A stretch of 64,000 bases of DNA from Sphingobium sp. SYK-6 (GTDB lineage Bacteria; Pseudomonadota; Alphaproteobacteria; Sphingomonadales; Sphingomonadaceae). The notes below the pieces were generated by a model. It saw nothing but the letters and a program-made list of their open reading frames with translations. It did no database searches and was not told the DNA's origin. Every line of letters starts with the position of its first letter. The first letter of the stretch is position 1. A program made the translations under genes and the position numbers. The stretch lies in contig NC_015976.1 of assembly GCF_000283515.1 (NCBI RefSeq), forward strand, positions 620,001 to 684,000. Reading direction: 5' to 3'. This document shows positions 35,356 through 44,304 of this stretch, piece by piece.

Positions 35356-37008
35356 CTAGCTGAACCGGCTCGGGTCGGTCATGGGATCGAGCTCGCCCGC
35401 ATCGGGCGCGCGGGAGCGGGGCAGCGAGCTGGTCTGGCGCTCGATCCGGCGATGGACGACCGGCTCGGTGCCCTCGATCCGCAAGCCCCGCAGTTCCTCG
35501 GTGTTGGCCTGATCGGCCTTGGTGCGCCGGCGATTGTGCCGGACATAATCGAGCCAGGTCGCGACATGATAGCGCTCGATCCAGAGCTGCGGCTCGGCGA
35601 GGTCCCGCAGCAGCGTCCAGTGGCTCGCGCCGTCGCGCCGGCGGATGCGCTTGCGCTCGTCCATGGCGGCGAGGAAGCGCGGCACATTCTCCTCGGCGAC
35701 CCGGTATTCGATGGTGATGACGATGGGCCCGCTGCGCGGCTCGATCCGCAGCGCGGTCTCGGGTTCGCGCCAGCCGTCCGCGGGTGCCAGGTCGAGGTCC
35801 TCGATGGCGGGTAGCGGCATCAGGAAGGCCAGCGCCAGTCCCAGCAGCTGAACCACCGAGGCGATGGCCAGCGCGGCGGCCACGCCGTGATGGTCGGCCA
35901 GAACGCCGAAAAGCCAGCTTCCCGCCGCGAGACCCCCGAACGCGGCCATCTGATAAAGCGCCAGCGCCCGCGCCACGACCCAGCGGGGCGAGGCCATCTG
36001 GACGCTGACATTGAAGGTCGAGAGCGCGAGCACCCAGCCGCCGCCCGCCAGCGCGAGCGCGACGAGCGTGGGCAGGAGATAGCCGAGGAATGCGGTCAGG
36101 CAGGCACCGGTCGCCACCGCCAGCGATGCGAGGCGCACGATCATCTCGGTCGAGAACCGGCTGCGCAGCCTGCGGCTGGCAAGCGCGCCGCCCACCGCGC
36201 CGATGCCGAATGCGCCGAGCAGAATGCCGTAGGTCAGCGGCCCGCCGGCAATGAGGTCCCGCGCCACCAGCGGCATCATCGCGGGAATGGCGGCACCCGG
36301 CACGCCGAAGATGATGGCGCGGACGAGGACGATGCGGATCGCGGGGGAAAGGCTCACATAGCGCACGCCGGCCAGCATCGCGAGGCCGAGGCTCTCGCGC
36401 GGCAGGGTGCGTGGCGGCCTGTCCGGCTTCCAGCGCGCGAGCACCAGGATGAGCCCGACATAGCTCACCGCATTGGTCGCGAAGGCCGCCGCCGCGCCCG
36501 CGACCGCGACGATGGCGCCGCCGATGGCCGGGCCAAGGCTGCGCGCGATATTGAAACCCATGCTGTTGAGCGCCACCGCTTCGGGCAGCATGGGGCGCGG
36601 CACCATCTCGCCGACAGAGGCTTGCCAGGCCGGGCCGTTCACGGCGGTGCCGCAGCCGATGAGGAAGGTGAAGCCCAGCAGCGCCCAGGGCGTGAGCAGG
36701 CCCGCCCAGGCCGCCAGCGCCAGGATGACGGAGGCCACGAGCATGAAGGACTGCGCGCAGAGCATCACCTTGCGGCGATCGAGATTGTCCGCCACCGCGC
36801 CGGCCCAGAGCGAAAGCAGCACGATCGGCAGGCTGACCGACGACTGGACCAGAGCCACCATCTCGGCGGAGGCGCCCATGCTCGCCATCGTCCAGGACGC
36901 GCCGACCGACTGGACGAGGCCGCCGAAGTTCGACGCGAGGCTCGCCATCCAGACCGCCCTGAACAGGGGCAGGCGGAGCGGGGAAGAAGGGAGCGATGCC
37001 TGTGCCAT
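35356..37008 (-). CDS. MFS transporter with C-terminal ABM-like domain
   Basis: Product of 550 residues from ATG 37008. Residues about 1-410 are a 12-helix MFS protein of the enterobactin-exporter-like (MFS_3) group, starting LPLFRAVWMASLASNFGGLVQSVGASW. Residues about 415-550 are soluble: IVITIEYRVAEENVPRFLAAM, ASHWTLLRDLAEPQLWIERY and TWLDYVRHN look like an antibiotic-biosynthesis-monooxygenase (ferredoxin-like) domain, followed by a disordered tail. MFS_3 proteins with this extra domain are known. Substrate unknown. Confidence 0.82.
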   Translation of the reverse strand: MAQASLPSSPLRLPLFRAVWMASLASNFGGLVQSVGASWTMASMGASAEMVALVQSSVSLPIVLLSLWAGAVADNLDRRKVMLCAQSFMLVASVILALAAWAGLLTPWALLGFTFLIGCGTAVNGPAWQASVGEMVPRPMLPEAVALNSMGFNIARSLGPAIGGAIVAVAGAAAAFATNAVSYVGLILVLARWKPDRPPRTLPRESLGLAMLAGVRYVSLSPAIRIVLVRAIIFGVPGAAIPAMMPLVARDLIAGGPLTYGILLGAFGIGAVGGALASRRLRSRFSTEMIVRLASLAVATGACLTAFLGYLLPTLVALALAGGGWVLALSTFNVSVQMASPRWVVARALALYQMAAFGGLAAGSWLFGVLADHHGVAAALAIASVVQLLGLALAFLMPLPAIEDLDLAPADGWREPETALRIEPRSGPIVITIEYRVAEENVPRFLAAMDERKRIRRRDGASHWTLLRDLAEPQLWIERYHVATWLDYVRHNRRRTKADQANTEELRGLRIEGTEPVVHRRIERQTSSLPRSRAPDAGELDPMTDPSRFS

Positions 37009-37156
37009 GGTTCCGTTAAACTCGAGACGCGTCGCCTCGATCCGTCTCCTGCCATTTCTTTCCGGCATTCGGCACATCGCGGCCGAACATCAACCCCAAA
37101 AGCCCCGTTCGCGCGCGCAAAGTTGAAAACATGGGCGGCCAGCGCTGGATGTCGAT

Positions 37157-37180
37157 TGGACCTAAAGCAGGTTAGGTCCA
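37157..37180. promoter_or_regulatory. 9-bp perfect inverted repeat between divergent genes
   Basis: TGGACCTAA and TTAGGTCCA, 6 bases apart, lie between the MFS gene (start 37008, minus) and the 105-residue gene (start 37274, plus). Position fits an operator. No regulator gene is adjacent. Confidence 0.4.
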
Positions 37181-37273
37181 TGCAACCAACAGCTTCACTG
37201 CACCATTTCCCGCCGGAGTGACAGGCAGACAGGTCGAGGTCGCAAGGCCTCCTTGCAGATAAGGCAGAACGCC

Positions 37274-37591
37274 ATGACGGACAGGAACGACACCAGCCAG
37301 GACAGCGACAGCGGGAAGCAGCCCGTGCAGGCCAATGATGGCCGCCCCCATGGCAATGCGCCGGACGGCGTCTCCAGCGCCGCGACGCACGGGCGAGGCG
37401 GGAAGGGCGAGAGCGGCGGCGGCGCTTATCCCAATCCTCACCAGGGCAAAAAGAAGGATCGCAAGGCCGACCCCGGCAGCTTCATGGGCCATGGCGGCCA
37501 GAGCGACATGGCCTATCACGGCACCGGCCAACTCGGCGAAACCGACGTGCCGGAGCAGGACAATGACAATTCGCCCACCAGATCGGACTGA
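37274..37591 (+). CDS. hypothetical hydrophilic disordered protein
   Basis: A 105-residue protein from ATG 37274, rich in Gly, Asp, Ser, Asn, Gln and His with no hydrophobic core, so it is probably disordered. Recognisable short runs are THGRGGKGESGGGAYPNPH, QGKKKDRKADPGSFMGHGGQ and QLGETDVPEQDND. Small proteins of this composition are common in sphingomonads and are often linked to stress, but I cannot name the family. Codon use fits the neighbours. A GC-rich inverted repeat follows before the next gene. Confidence 0.65.
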   Translation: MTDRNDTSQDSDSGKQPVQANDGRPHGNAPDGVSSAATHGRGGKGESGGGAYPNPHQGKKKDRKADPGSFMGHGGQSDMAYHGTGQLGETDVPEQDNDNSPTRSD

Positions 37592-37709
37592 CGCCCGGCG
37601 CGCGTGAGGCCGGCCGTGGCGGGGCTGCCGTCCCCCGAGCGGGACCGCGGAACCCGCCGCCCGCCCCGCCGTTTCTTCAGGGCCTTCTCCAAAGTCTGGA
37701 CCCCATTTC

Positions 37710-38498
37710 ATGCTCGATATTCCCGGGTCGCAGGACCCGCCCAGCTTCGATCCCCCGCCGGAAGCGGCCGCCTTTTATGCTGACAGCCTGAAGCTGCTGA
37801 ACGAGTGGGACATCCCCTACCTCCTCTCGGGGACCTATGCGCTCACTTGCCATACCGGCGTCGTGCGGCCGACCAAGGACATCGATATCTTCTGCAAGCC
37901 CGGGGACGCGCCCCGGCTGCTCGCCCGGTTCAAGGAGAGCGGGTACGACGTCACGGTCGAGGATGAGCGCTGGATCGCGAAAGTCTGGTCCGGGGACAAT
38001 TTCTTCGACGTCATCTTCAACATGTCGTCCGCGTCCATCCCGATCACCGACGCATGGTTCGTCGAGGCGAACACGGCGGACGTCTATGGGACGACCGTCC
38101 GCGTGACGCCGCCGACCGAGTTCATCGTCTCGAAAGTCTTCATCCAGGATCGCTATCGCTACGACGGCGCGGACGTCGCGCACACCATCCTCAAGAAGCA
38201 TGACCAGATCGACTGGCAGCGCCTCCTGTCGCTCATGGAGCTGCATTGGGAAGTGCTGTTCATCCACATCCTCAATTTCCGCTTCATCTACCCCACCGAG
38301 CGCCACCTCATTCCGCGCTGGCTGTTCGATACCCTGCTGGAGCGCATTCACGCCCAGGCGGAGCTTCCGGCGGCGAAGGTCCGCATATGCCGGGGCCGCC
38401 TGTTCTCGCCCCGCGACTATCTGGTCGACATCAGCGAATGGGGCTTCGCCGATCTCGTCGGCAAGGGAATGGACGAAAAGCATGAACGCCACCTCTGA
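37710..38498 (+). CDS. nucleotidyltransferase-fold protein
   Basis: A 262-residue protein of the DNA polymerase beta-like nucleotidyltransferase fold. The glycine motif is LLSGTYALTCHTG (about 39-50), the catalytic pair is TKDIDIF (D57, D59), and the third Asp is D100 in NFFDVIF. All three are present, so it should be active. It resembles MNT/AbiEii-type enzymes and proteins of unknown role. The next gene, a metallophosphoesterase, overlaps it by 17 bases, so the two are translated together and may make and remove the same modification; this is inferred. Confidence 0.75.
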   Translation: MLDIPGSQDPPSFDPPPEAAAFYADSLKLLNEWDIPYLLSGTYALTCHTGVVRPTKDIDIFCKPGDAPRLLARFKESGYDVTVEDERWIAKVWSGDNFFDVIFNMSSASIPITDAWFVEANTADVYGTTVRVTPPTEFIVSKVFIQDRYRYDGADVAHTILKKHDQIDWQRLLSLMELHWEVLFIHILNFRFIYPTERHLIPRWLFDTLLERIHAQAELPAAKVRICRGRLFSPRDYLVDISEWGFADLVGKGMDEKHERHL

Positions 38499-39255
38499 TC
38501 CGGAGCTGTCCGACCACACCGGGCCCGAAGCCGAGCGGCCCGATCGGGTCCGCGTCGCCGCCATCGGCGATCTCCACGTCACGGAGCAGGACGATCGGCG
38601 CTACCGTGACATGTTCGAGGAAATCTCCCGCAATGCCGACATTCTCGCGCTGTGCGGCGATCTCACCAATTTCGGCAAGACGAGCGAGGCCGAGCGGCTG
38701 GCCGAGGATCTCTCCGGCTGCTCGGTCCCCATCGTCGGCGTGCTGGGCAATCATGATTATGAGTGCGGCCAGCCCGAGGAAGTCGCTCGCATCCTCCAGC
38801 AGGCCGGGGTCCGCATCCTCGACGAACAAGCGGTCGAGATCGAAGGCGTCGGCTTTGCCGGGGTGAAGGGCTTCGTCGGCGGTTTCGGTCGCGGCGAACT
38901 CGGCGCTTTCGGGGAGACGGCGATCAAGACGTTCGTCGATGAATCGATCAACGAGGCGCGCAAGCTCGAGAACAGCCTGCGCTCGCTGCGCACCGAGCGG
39001 ACCGTCGCCGTGCTGCATTATGCGCCGGTCGCGGCCACCGTGGAAGGCGAACCGCTGGAAATCTTCCCTTTCCTCGGCTCTTCGCGCCTCGCCGATGCCA
39101 TCGACCGCTTCGAGAATGTGAAGATGGTCGTCCACGGCCATGCGCATCGCGGCACCTATGCCGGCGAGACCCTGCGCGGCATCCCCGTGTATAATTGCGC
39201 GCAATGGGTGGTGTCCGAGAAGTTCGGCCGCCCTTATGCACTGCTGGAGGTGTGA
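38482..39255 (+). CDS. metallophosphoesterase, calcineurin-like
   Basis: A 257-residue phosphoesterase from ATG 38482, inside the 3' end of the nucleotidyltransferase gene. All metal motifs are present: GDLHV (D30, H32), LCGDLTN (D60), VLGNHDYE (N90, H91), the single His of VLHYAP and the final VHGHAHRG. No signal peptide. The size and motif spacing fit small cytoplasmic phosphodiesterases. Together with the upstream gene it forms a two-gene module. Substrate unknown. Confidence 0.85.
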   Translation: MNATSDPELSDHTGPEAERPDRVRVAAIGDLHVTEQDDRRYRDMFEEISRNADILALCGDLTNFGKTSEAERLAEDLSGCSVPIVGVLGNHDYECGQPEEVARILQQAGVRILDEQAVEIEGVGFAGVKGFVGGFGRGELGAFGETAIKTFVDESINEARKLENSLRSLRTERTVAVLHYAPVAATVEGEPLEIFPFLGSSRLADAIDRFENVKMVVHGHAHRGTYAGETLRGIPVYNCAQWVVSEKFGRPYALLEV

Positions 39256-39443
39256 GCGCGTCGGGCGCTCTTGTCCGCTCTTCATGAAGGCGGCCTGCGC
39301 ACTGAAGTAGGCTCGGTTCAGGCGGCTTGTATGAATTTATTGGCTTTGCGGAACGGCGACTATCCGACGTTTTCGCTCCAAGAGCGGTCTGTCCAGACAG
39401 GACGACATTGCGGTCATTGAGCCCCAATAATAGTAGGCACAAC

Positions 39444-40055
39444 ATGACGTTGATCCTAGGGCCAAATTGGGAGCGAAATCTATGGTGCTCGCCTTTTCGG
39501 CTCAGGTTTGGGCTGAACGAGGGTGGAGCTTGCGTGACGATGTTCACGACCAGCTACGATCGTGCCCGCAGTCTGGCCCGCGCCGCACTCTCAACCGAAG
39601 AGCCGATTGCCGTTATCGCGGCATATCCTGATCCAAAAAAAGGATTGGGTGCGGAGCGCCACGGATGGATGAGCGGGACAGGCTTCGATCACCTGAGAGA
39701 ACTGGGCGTGCCAACCGACGATGCGGTGGCAACGTGGGCTGGCTACTGTAGGCCCGGGGAAGAGGACGACGATGAAGCAGAACCCTGGATCCATAGGGCG
39801 GTAAAGCTAAGCTGGGATCAGGCTGACATCCTACTCTGGAATCAAGTCGCGCAGGACTTAGGTGTTGCACCGCGCGCCCCGGTCAAATCGAAACTCGTCG
39901 ATCTGGGACGAGGCCTCTCCGTCGACGCATATGATGATCGGGGCATGGATATTACTGCACTGACCAAAGCGACCATTGCCAGACTTTACGAACAGTTCGA
40001 TGAGTGGTTGCTCGATTATGACCGAGACCGGATGAAGGAAGCATTTGAACACTGA
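39444..40055 (+). CDS. DUF3885 domain protein
   Basis: A 203-residue protein from ATG 39444; earlier in-frame starts exist but MTLILGPNW is the natural beginning. The C-terminal VDAYDDRGMDI...LYEQFDEWLLDYDRDRM matches the DUF3885 end as I remember it, and the N-terminal half FRLRFGLNEGG...RARSLARAAL fits the same family. The role is unknown. The gene and its 190-base upstream gap are visibly less GC-rich than the flanks, which suggests recent acquisition. It is not in an operon with the MarR gene that follows on the other strand. Confidence 0.7.
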   Translation: MTLILGPNWERNLWCSPFRLRFGLNEGGACVTMFTTSYDRARSLARAALSTEEPIAVIAAYPDPKKGLGAERHGWMSGTGFDHLRELGVPTDDAVATWAGYCRPGEEDDDEAEPWIHRAVKLSWDQADILLWNQVAQDLGVAPRAPVKSKLVDLGRGLSVDAYDDRGMDITALTKATIARLYEQFDEWLLDYDRDRMKEAFEH

Positions 40056-40151
40056 TCGCATGCCCGGTCTCCACAACATTTCAGCCATGGCGCTGGCTAT
40101 CAAGGCGACCCGATATCGTCTCCCTGCCAAGCCGGAACCTATCCGCTCCGC

Positions 40152-40601
40152 CTAATCCACCAGCCGTTCCGCCGCGCGGGAAATGCGGTCGAGCATGTCG
40201 CGCAGCAGCGTGAGGTCGGCGGGGTCGAGCTGGCCGAAGATGCGGGCTTCCAGCTCCAGCGCCTTGGGGGCGACATTGCGGTAGAGCTCGGCGCCTTCCT
40301 CGCTCAGCGTCAGCAGCTGGGAGCGGCCGTCCTGCGGATGTGCCTCGCGGCGGATCAGGCCGCGTCCGGCCAGCGCGATCGCGGCCCGGCTGACCGTGAC
40401 CTTGTCCATGCGCGTGCGCAGGCAAAGCTGCTGCTGCGTGATCCCGTCGTTTTCCGCCATCACCGCGATGAGGCGCCATTCCGGCACGGTCAGCGCGAAC
40501 AGCGCGCCATAGGCCCGTGCGATCACGTCGCTCACCAGGTTGGAGGTGATGGAGAGGCGATAGGGCAGGAAATCGTCCAGCCTGAGAGTGCGCTGCGTCA
40601 T
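40152..40601 (-). CDS. MarR family regulator of the homogentisate genes
   Basis: Winged-helix MarR regulator of 149 residues from ATG 40601. The helix-turn-helix is [20 protein letters not shown] and the wing is [16 protein letters not shown]. It is divergent from hppD, with 92 bases between, and two near-identical palindromes lie in the gap, so it most likely represses hppD-VOC-fahA-maiA and itself, relieved by a pathway intermediate. Similar MarR proteins (HmgR/HppR) control this pathway in other Proteobacteria; the ligand here is inferred. Confidence 0.85.
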   Translation of the reverse strand: MTQRTLRLDDFLPYRLSITSNLVSDVIARAYGALFALTVPEWRLIAVMAENDGITQQQLCLRTRMDKVTVSRAAIALAGRGLIRREAHPQDGRSQLLTLSEEGAELYRNVAPKALELEARIFGQLDPADLTLLRDMLDRISRAAERLVD

Positions 40602-40611
40602 GCGGCAGGAA

Positions 40612-40662
40612 GTATCATTTGACACCATCTCTTCGGAAGGGCAAAATAGTATCAATTGACAC
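40612..40662. promoter_or_regulatory. paired MarR-type operators
   Basis: GTATCATTTGACAC (40612-40625) and GTATCAATTGACAC (40649-40662) differ at one base and are near-palindromic around CAATTG. They are 37 bp apart, between marR and hppD, on the expected face spacing for repressor binding. Confidence 0.7.
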
Positions 40663-40693
40663 AATATTCCGCACAGTCGGAGAGGATGCCCGG

Positions 40694-41785
40694 ATGTTTC
40701 AGTCATTTCCCAATCCCGTCGGGCTCGACGGGTTCGAGTTCGTGGAGTTCTGCGCGCCGGAGCGCGGCGTGCTGGAGCCCGTGTTCCAGGCGCTCGGCTT
40801 CACGCATGTCGCGCGCCACCGCTCCAAGGATGTCGATCTCTGGCGGCAGGGCGACATCAATCTCATTGCCAACTACGAGCCCGGCTCGCCCGCCGCTTTT
40901 TTCGCGGCGGAGCATGGCCCGTCCGTCTGCGGCATGGCCTTCCGCGTGCGCGACGCGCACAAGGCCTGGGATGAAGTGATGGCGCGCGGTGCCGAGGCGG
41001 TCGAGATCAGGACGGGGCCGATGGAGCTGCGCCTGCCGGCCATTCGCGGTATCGGCGGCGCGGTCGTCTATCTCGTCGATCGCTATGGCGATGCGCTGTC
41101 CATCTACGACATCGATTTCGATTATCTGCCGGGCGTCGACCGCCATCCGGAGGGTGCCGGGCTGAAGCTGATCGATCATCTCACGCACAATGTCTATGCG
41201 GGGCGCATGGCGCACTGGGCCGCGCAGTATGAGCGCATCTTCAATTTCCGGGAGATCCGCTATTTCGACATCAAGGGCGAATATACCGGCCTCACGTCCA
41301 AGGCGATGACCGCGCCGGACGGCCTGATCCGCATTCCGCTCAACGAGGAAGGCAAGGCCGGCGGCGGCCAGATCGAGGAGTTCCTGCGCGCCTATAATGG
41401 CGAGGGTATCCAGCATATCGCGTTCCTGTGCGACGATCTCACCGCCACCTGGGACAGGCTCCATGCGCTGGGCGTCCCGTTCATGACGCCGCCGCCCGAC
41501 GCTTATTACGAGATGCTGGAGGAGCGCCTGCCCGGCCATGGCGAGCCGGTCGAGGCGCTGGCCAGCCGGGGCATCCTCCTCGACGGATCCACCGAGGACG
41601 GTGACCCGCGCCTGCTGCTCCAGATCTTCTCGCAGACGATGGTGGGCCCGGTCTTCTTCGAGTTCATCCAGCGCAAGCGCGACGAGGGCTTTGGCGAAGG
41701 CAATTTCACCGCGCTCTTCAAGTCCATGGAGCGCGAGCAGATGCGCAAGGGCGTGCTGACGGCGGACGAGAAGGCCGGCGCATGA
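40694..41785 (+). CDS. hppD: 4-hydroxyphenylpyruvate dioxygenase
   Basis: Converts 4-hydroxyphenylpyruvate and O2 to homogentisate; Fe(II) enzyme of the VOC fold. Start ATG 40694, 363 residues. Iron ligands are visible as His in [11 protein letters not shown], His in [11 protein letters not shown], and Glu in [18 protein letters not shown]. The N-terminal VOC half is degenerate, as usual. The ATG lies 32 bases after the second operator. Its stop overlaps the VOC gene (ATGA). Confidence 0.97.
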   Translation: MFQSFPNPVGLDGFEFVEFCAPERGVLEPVFQALGFTHVARHRSKDVDLWRQGDINLIANYEPGSPAAFFAAEHGPSVCGMAFRVRDAHKAWDEVMARGAEAVEIRTGPMELRLPAIRGIGGAVVYLVDRYGDALSIYDIDFDYLPGVDRHPEGAGLKLIDHLTHNVYAGRMAHWAAQYERIFNFREIRYFDIKGEYTGLTSKAMTAPDGLIRIPLNEEGKAGGGQIEEFLRAYNGEGIQHIAFLCDDLTATWDRLHALGVPFMTPPPDAYYEMLEERLPGHGEPVEALASRGILLDGSTEDGDPRLLLQIFSQTMVGPVFFEFIQRKRDEGFGEGNFTALFKSMEREQMRKGVLTADEKAGA

Positions 41786-42330
41786 CTCATCCCGTCACCC
41801 TGAGCCGCATCCATCATGTCGCCTATCGCTGCCGGGACGCGAAGGAGACGGTGGAATGGTATGAGCGCGTGATGGGCATGCGCTTCACCACCGCTTTCGC
41901 CGAGGATCATGTGCCCTCCACGGGTGACTATGATCCCTATATGCACGTCTTCCTCGATTGCGGGGGCGGCAATGTGCTGGCCTTCTTCGAACTGCCCAAT
42001 CAGCCGGAGATGGGGCGGGACGAGCATACGCCCGCCTGGGTGCAGCATCTCGCTTTCGAAGTGCCGGACATGGATGCGCTGCTCGCCGCCAAGGCGCATC
42101 TGGAAGCGCAGGGCATCAAGGTGCTTGGTCCCACCTGGCACGGCGTGTTCCGCTCGATCTATTTCTTCGATCCCAACGGCCACCGGCTGGAGCTGGCCTG
42201 CAACATCGGCACCCCGGCGCAATATGAGGAGCTTGCCCGCGTCGCGCCGCTGATGCTGGAAGAGTGGTCGCGCACCAAGAAGGCGCCGCGCCATGCCGAG
42301 TGGCTGCACAAGGAGCCCGCGGACTCATGA
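41782..42330 (+). CDS. VOC family (glyoxalase/extradiol-like) protein
   Basis: A 182-residue vicinal-oxygen-chelate protein. Likely metal ligands are in [27 protein letters not shown] and [14 protein letters not shown], giving one two-module metal site. It is translated with hppD and fahA through ATGA overlaps at both ends, so it must act in or near tyrosine breakdown. Function not known: it could isomerise or detoxify an intermediate. The position where homogentisate dioxygenase might be expected is taken by this gene, but the protein is much too small to be HmgA. Confidence 0.78.
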   Translation: MTHPVTLSRIHHVAYRCRDAKETVEWYERVMGMRFTTAFAEDHVPSTGDYDPYMHVFLDCGGGNVLAFFELPNQPEMGRDEHTPAWVQHLAFEVPDMDALLAAKAHLEAQGIKVLGPTWHGVFRSIYFFDPNGHRLELACNIGTPAQYEELARVAPLMLEEWSRTKKAPRHAEWLHKEPADS

Positions 42331-43625
42331 GCATCACCGATGTGACGCATGATCCGGCGGCCCGCTGCTGGGTGCCGGGCGCGCAGGCGCATCCCGACTT
42401 CCCGGTGCAGAACCTGCCGCTGGGCGTCTTCTCCTCACCGGGCGGGGCCGCGCGGGGCGGAGTTGCCATCGGCGACCATATTCTTGATCTCGCGGCTGTC
42501 GCGCCCTTGCTGGAAGGGCAGGCGGCGACCGCCGCCGCGCTCGGCGGGCAGGGGACGCTCAATGCCCTGCTTTCCGCTGGCGGCGAGGCGCTGCGAGCGC
42601 TGCGCCACGGCCTCTTCGCGCTGCTGACCGATTCGGCGTGCGAAGCGGCGGCGCAGGCGGTGCTGCACCCGGCAAGCGACTGCACGCTGCATCTGCCGGT
42701 CGCCGTCAGCGAATATACGGATTTCTACAGCGGCATTCACCATGCCGTGAATGTGGGCAAGCTGTTCCGGCCGGATGCGCCGCTGCTGCCCAATTACAAG
42801 TTCGTGCCGATCGGCTATCATGGCCGCGCGTCCTCCGTGCGGGTCTCGGGCGGCGATGTGCTGCGGCCGCGCGGGCAGGTGAAGGCGCCGGATGCGGACA
42901 TACCTATGTTCGGCCCGTGCCGGCGTCTCGATTATGAGATGGAAATGGCGGTCTGGATCGGCAGCGGCAACGCGCCGGGGCAGCCCATCCCGATCGGCGG
43001 GGCGAGCGGCCATGTCGCCGGCCTGTCGATCCTCAACGACTGGTCCGCGCGCGATGTCCAGGCATGGGAATATCAGCCGCTCGGGCCCTTCCTCGCCAAG
43101 AATTTCCATACGTCGGTCTCGCCGTGGATTGTGACCATGGATGCGCTGGCGCCGTTCCGCACGGCCCAGCCGTCCCGGCCCGAGGGCGATCCCGCGCCGC
43201 TGCCCTATCTGCTGGACGAGGCCGATCAGGCTGCCGGCGCGTTCGGTGTCACGATGGAGGTCCACATCCTCACCGCGGCGATGCGCGTGGCGGGGCTGCC
43301 GCCGCACCGGCTCAGCCGTGGATCGATGACCGCGATGTACTGGACGATCGCGCAGCTCGTCGCGCATCACAGCTCGAACGGCTGCAATCTGCGCACGGGC
43401 GATCTGCTGGGCACCGGCACCTTGTCGGGCGAGTCGGCCGAGAGCCGGGGAAGCCTGCTGGAGCTGAGCGAGGGCGGCCGGCAGCCGATCGCTCTTCCTG
43501 GTGGCGAGCAGCGCACCTTCCTGGAGGATGGCGACGAACTCATCATGACCGCCTTCGCGCAGGCGCCGGGCTTCGCGCGGATCGGCTTTGGCGAATGCCG
43601 CGGCCGGATCGCGCCCGCGCCATGA
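42327..43625 (+). CDS. fahA: fumarylacetoacetase
   Basis: Hydrolyses fumarylacetoacetate to fumarate and acetoacetate, the last step of the homogentisate pathway. The 432 residues contain EYTDFYSGIHHAVNVGKLFR, with the catalytic His and Asp region, FVPIGYHGRASSV, and the metal-ligand stretch RLDYEMEMAVWIG. LSILNDWSARDVQAWEYQPL and TGDLLGTGTLSG are typical. ATG 42327 overlaps the VOC stop; its own stop overlaps maiA. Confidence 0.96.
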   Translation: MSITDVTHDPAARCWVPGAQAHPDFPVQNLPLGVFSSPGGAARGGVAIGDHILDLAAVAPLLEGQAATAAALGGQGTLNALLSAGGEALRALRHGLFALLTDSACEAAAQAVLHPASDCTLHLPVAVSEYTDFYSGIHHAVNVGKLFRPDAPLLPNYKFVPIGYHGRASSVRVSGGDVLRPRGQVKAPDADIPMFGPCRRLDYEMEMAVWIGSGNAPGQPIPIGGASGHVAGLSILNDWSARDVQAWEYQPLGPFLAKNFHTSVSPWIVTMDALAPFRTAQPSRPEGDPAPLPYLLDEADQAAGAFGVTMEVHILTAAMRVAGLPPHRLSRGSMTAMYWTIAQLVAHHSSNGCNLRTGDLLGTGTLSGESAESRGSLLELSEGGRQPIALPGGEQRTFLEDGDELIMTAFAQAPGFARIGFGECRGRIAPAP

Positions 43626-44293
43626 CCGCGCCGGGCCCGCTGATCCTGCATGACTATTGGCGCTCCGGCGCAAGCTACCGCGTGCGCATCGCGCTCAACA
43701 TCAAGGGTCTGGCCTATGAGCAGGTAGCCCATGACCTGCGGACGGGCGCGCAGCGCGCACCGGATTATCTCGCGCTCAATCTGCAGGGGCTTGTGCCCGC
43801 GCTGGTGACGGACGGCGGCCTGCTGACGCAGAGCCTCGCCATCATCGAATATCTGGACGAGACCTGCCCCGATCCGCCGCTGTTGCCCGAGGGGGCCGCC
43901 GATCGCGCCATGGTCCGCGCGATGGCGGCGGCGATCGCCTGCGATATCCACCCTCTCCACAATGCCCGGGTGCTCGGCTGGCTCGGCGATGCGCTGGGCG
44001 CCGACGAACCTGCCCGCCAGCGCTGGATCGCGCACTGGGTCGGCACCGGCTTCACTGCCCTTGAAGCCATGATCCGCCAGCATGGCCGGGGCTTCGCGTT
44101 CGGGTCGCGGCTCTCGCTGGTCGATTGCTGCCTCGTGCCGCAGCTCTATGCGGCGCGGCGGTTCGGCGTGGCGCTGGAGAGCTTTCCCGCGCTCATCGAA
44201 GCGGCCGAGAATGCCGCGGGCGATCCCCGCGTGGCGGCGGCGCATCCGGACCGCCAGCCCGATGCGCCGGAGGCGGCAGCGCCGCACATCTGA
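43622..44293 (+). CDS. maiA: maleylacetoacetate isomerase (zeta-class GST)
   Basis: Glutathione-dependent isomerase that turns maleylacetoacetate into fumarylacetoacetate, between HmgA and FahA. The 223 residues start at ATG 43622, overlapping fahA. The zeta-class active site is YWRSGASYRVRIALNIKGL, where SS/C is SGAS here, and LTQSLAIIEYLDE binds glutathione. The C-terminal helical domain is normal length. No other gene of the operon follows; the HxlR gene is opposite. Confidence 0.93.
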   Translation: MTAPGPLILHDYWRSGASYRVRIALNIKGLAYEQVAHDLRTGAQRAPDYLALNLQGLVPALVTDGGLLTQSLAIIEYLDETCPDPPLLPEGAADRAMVRAMAAAIACDIHPLHNARVLGWLGDALGADEPARQRWIAHWVGTGFTALEAMIRQHGRGFAFGSRLSLVDCCLVPQLYAARRFGVALESFPALIEAAENAAGDPRVAAAHPDRQPDAPEAAAPHI

Positions 44294-44304
44294 GGGGACC
44301 GCGG

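Noticed and set aside
40087..40155. 22-codon frame after DUF3885
   Set aside because: No ribosome site, overlaps the marR stop, and no recognisable product.
41782..42330. VOC protein as a replacement homogentisate dioxygenase
   Set aside because: The known HmgA is a much larger cupin protein. Only context supports the idea, so it is kept as a question in the findings.
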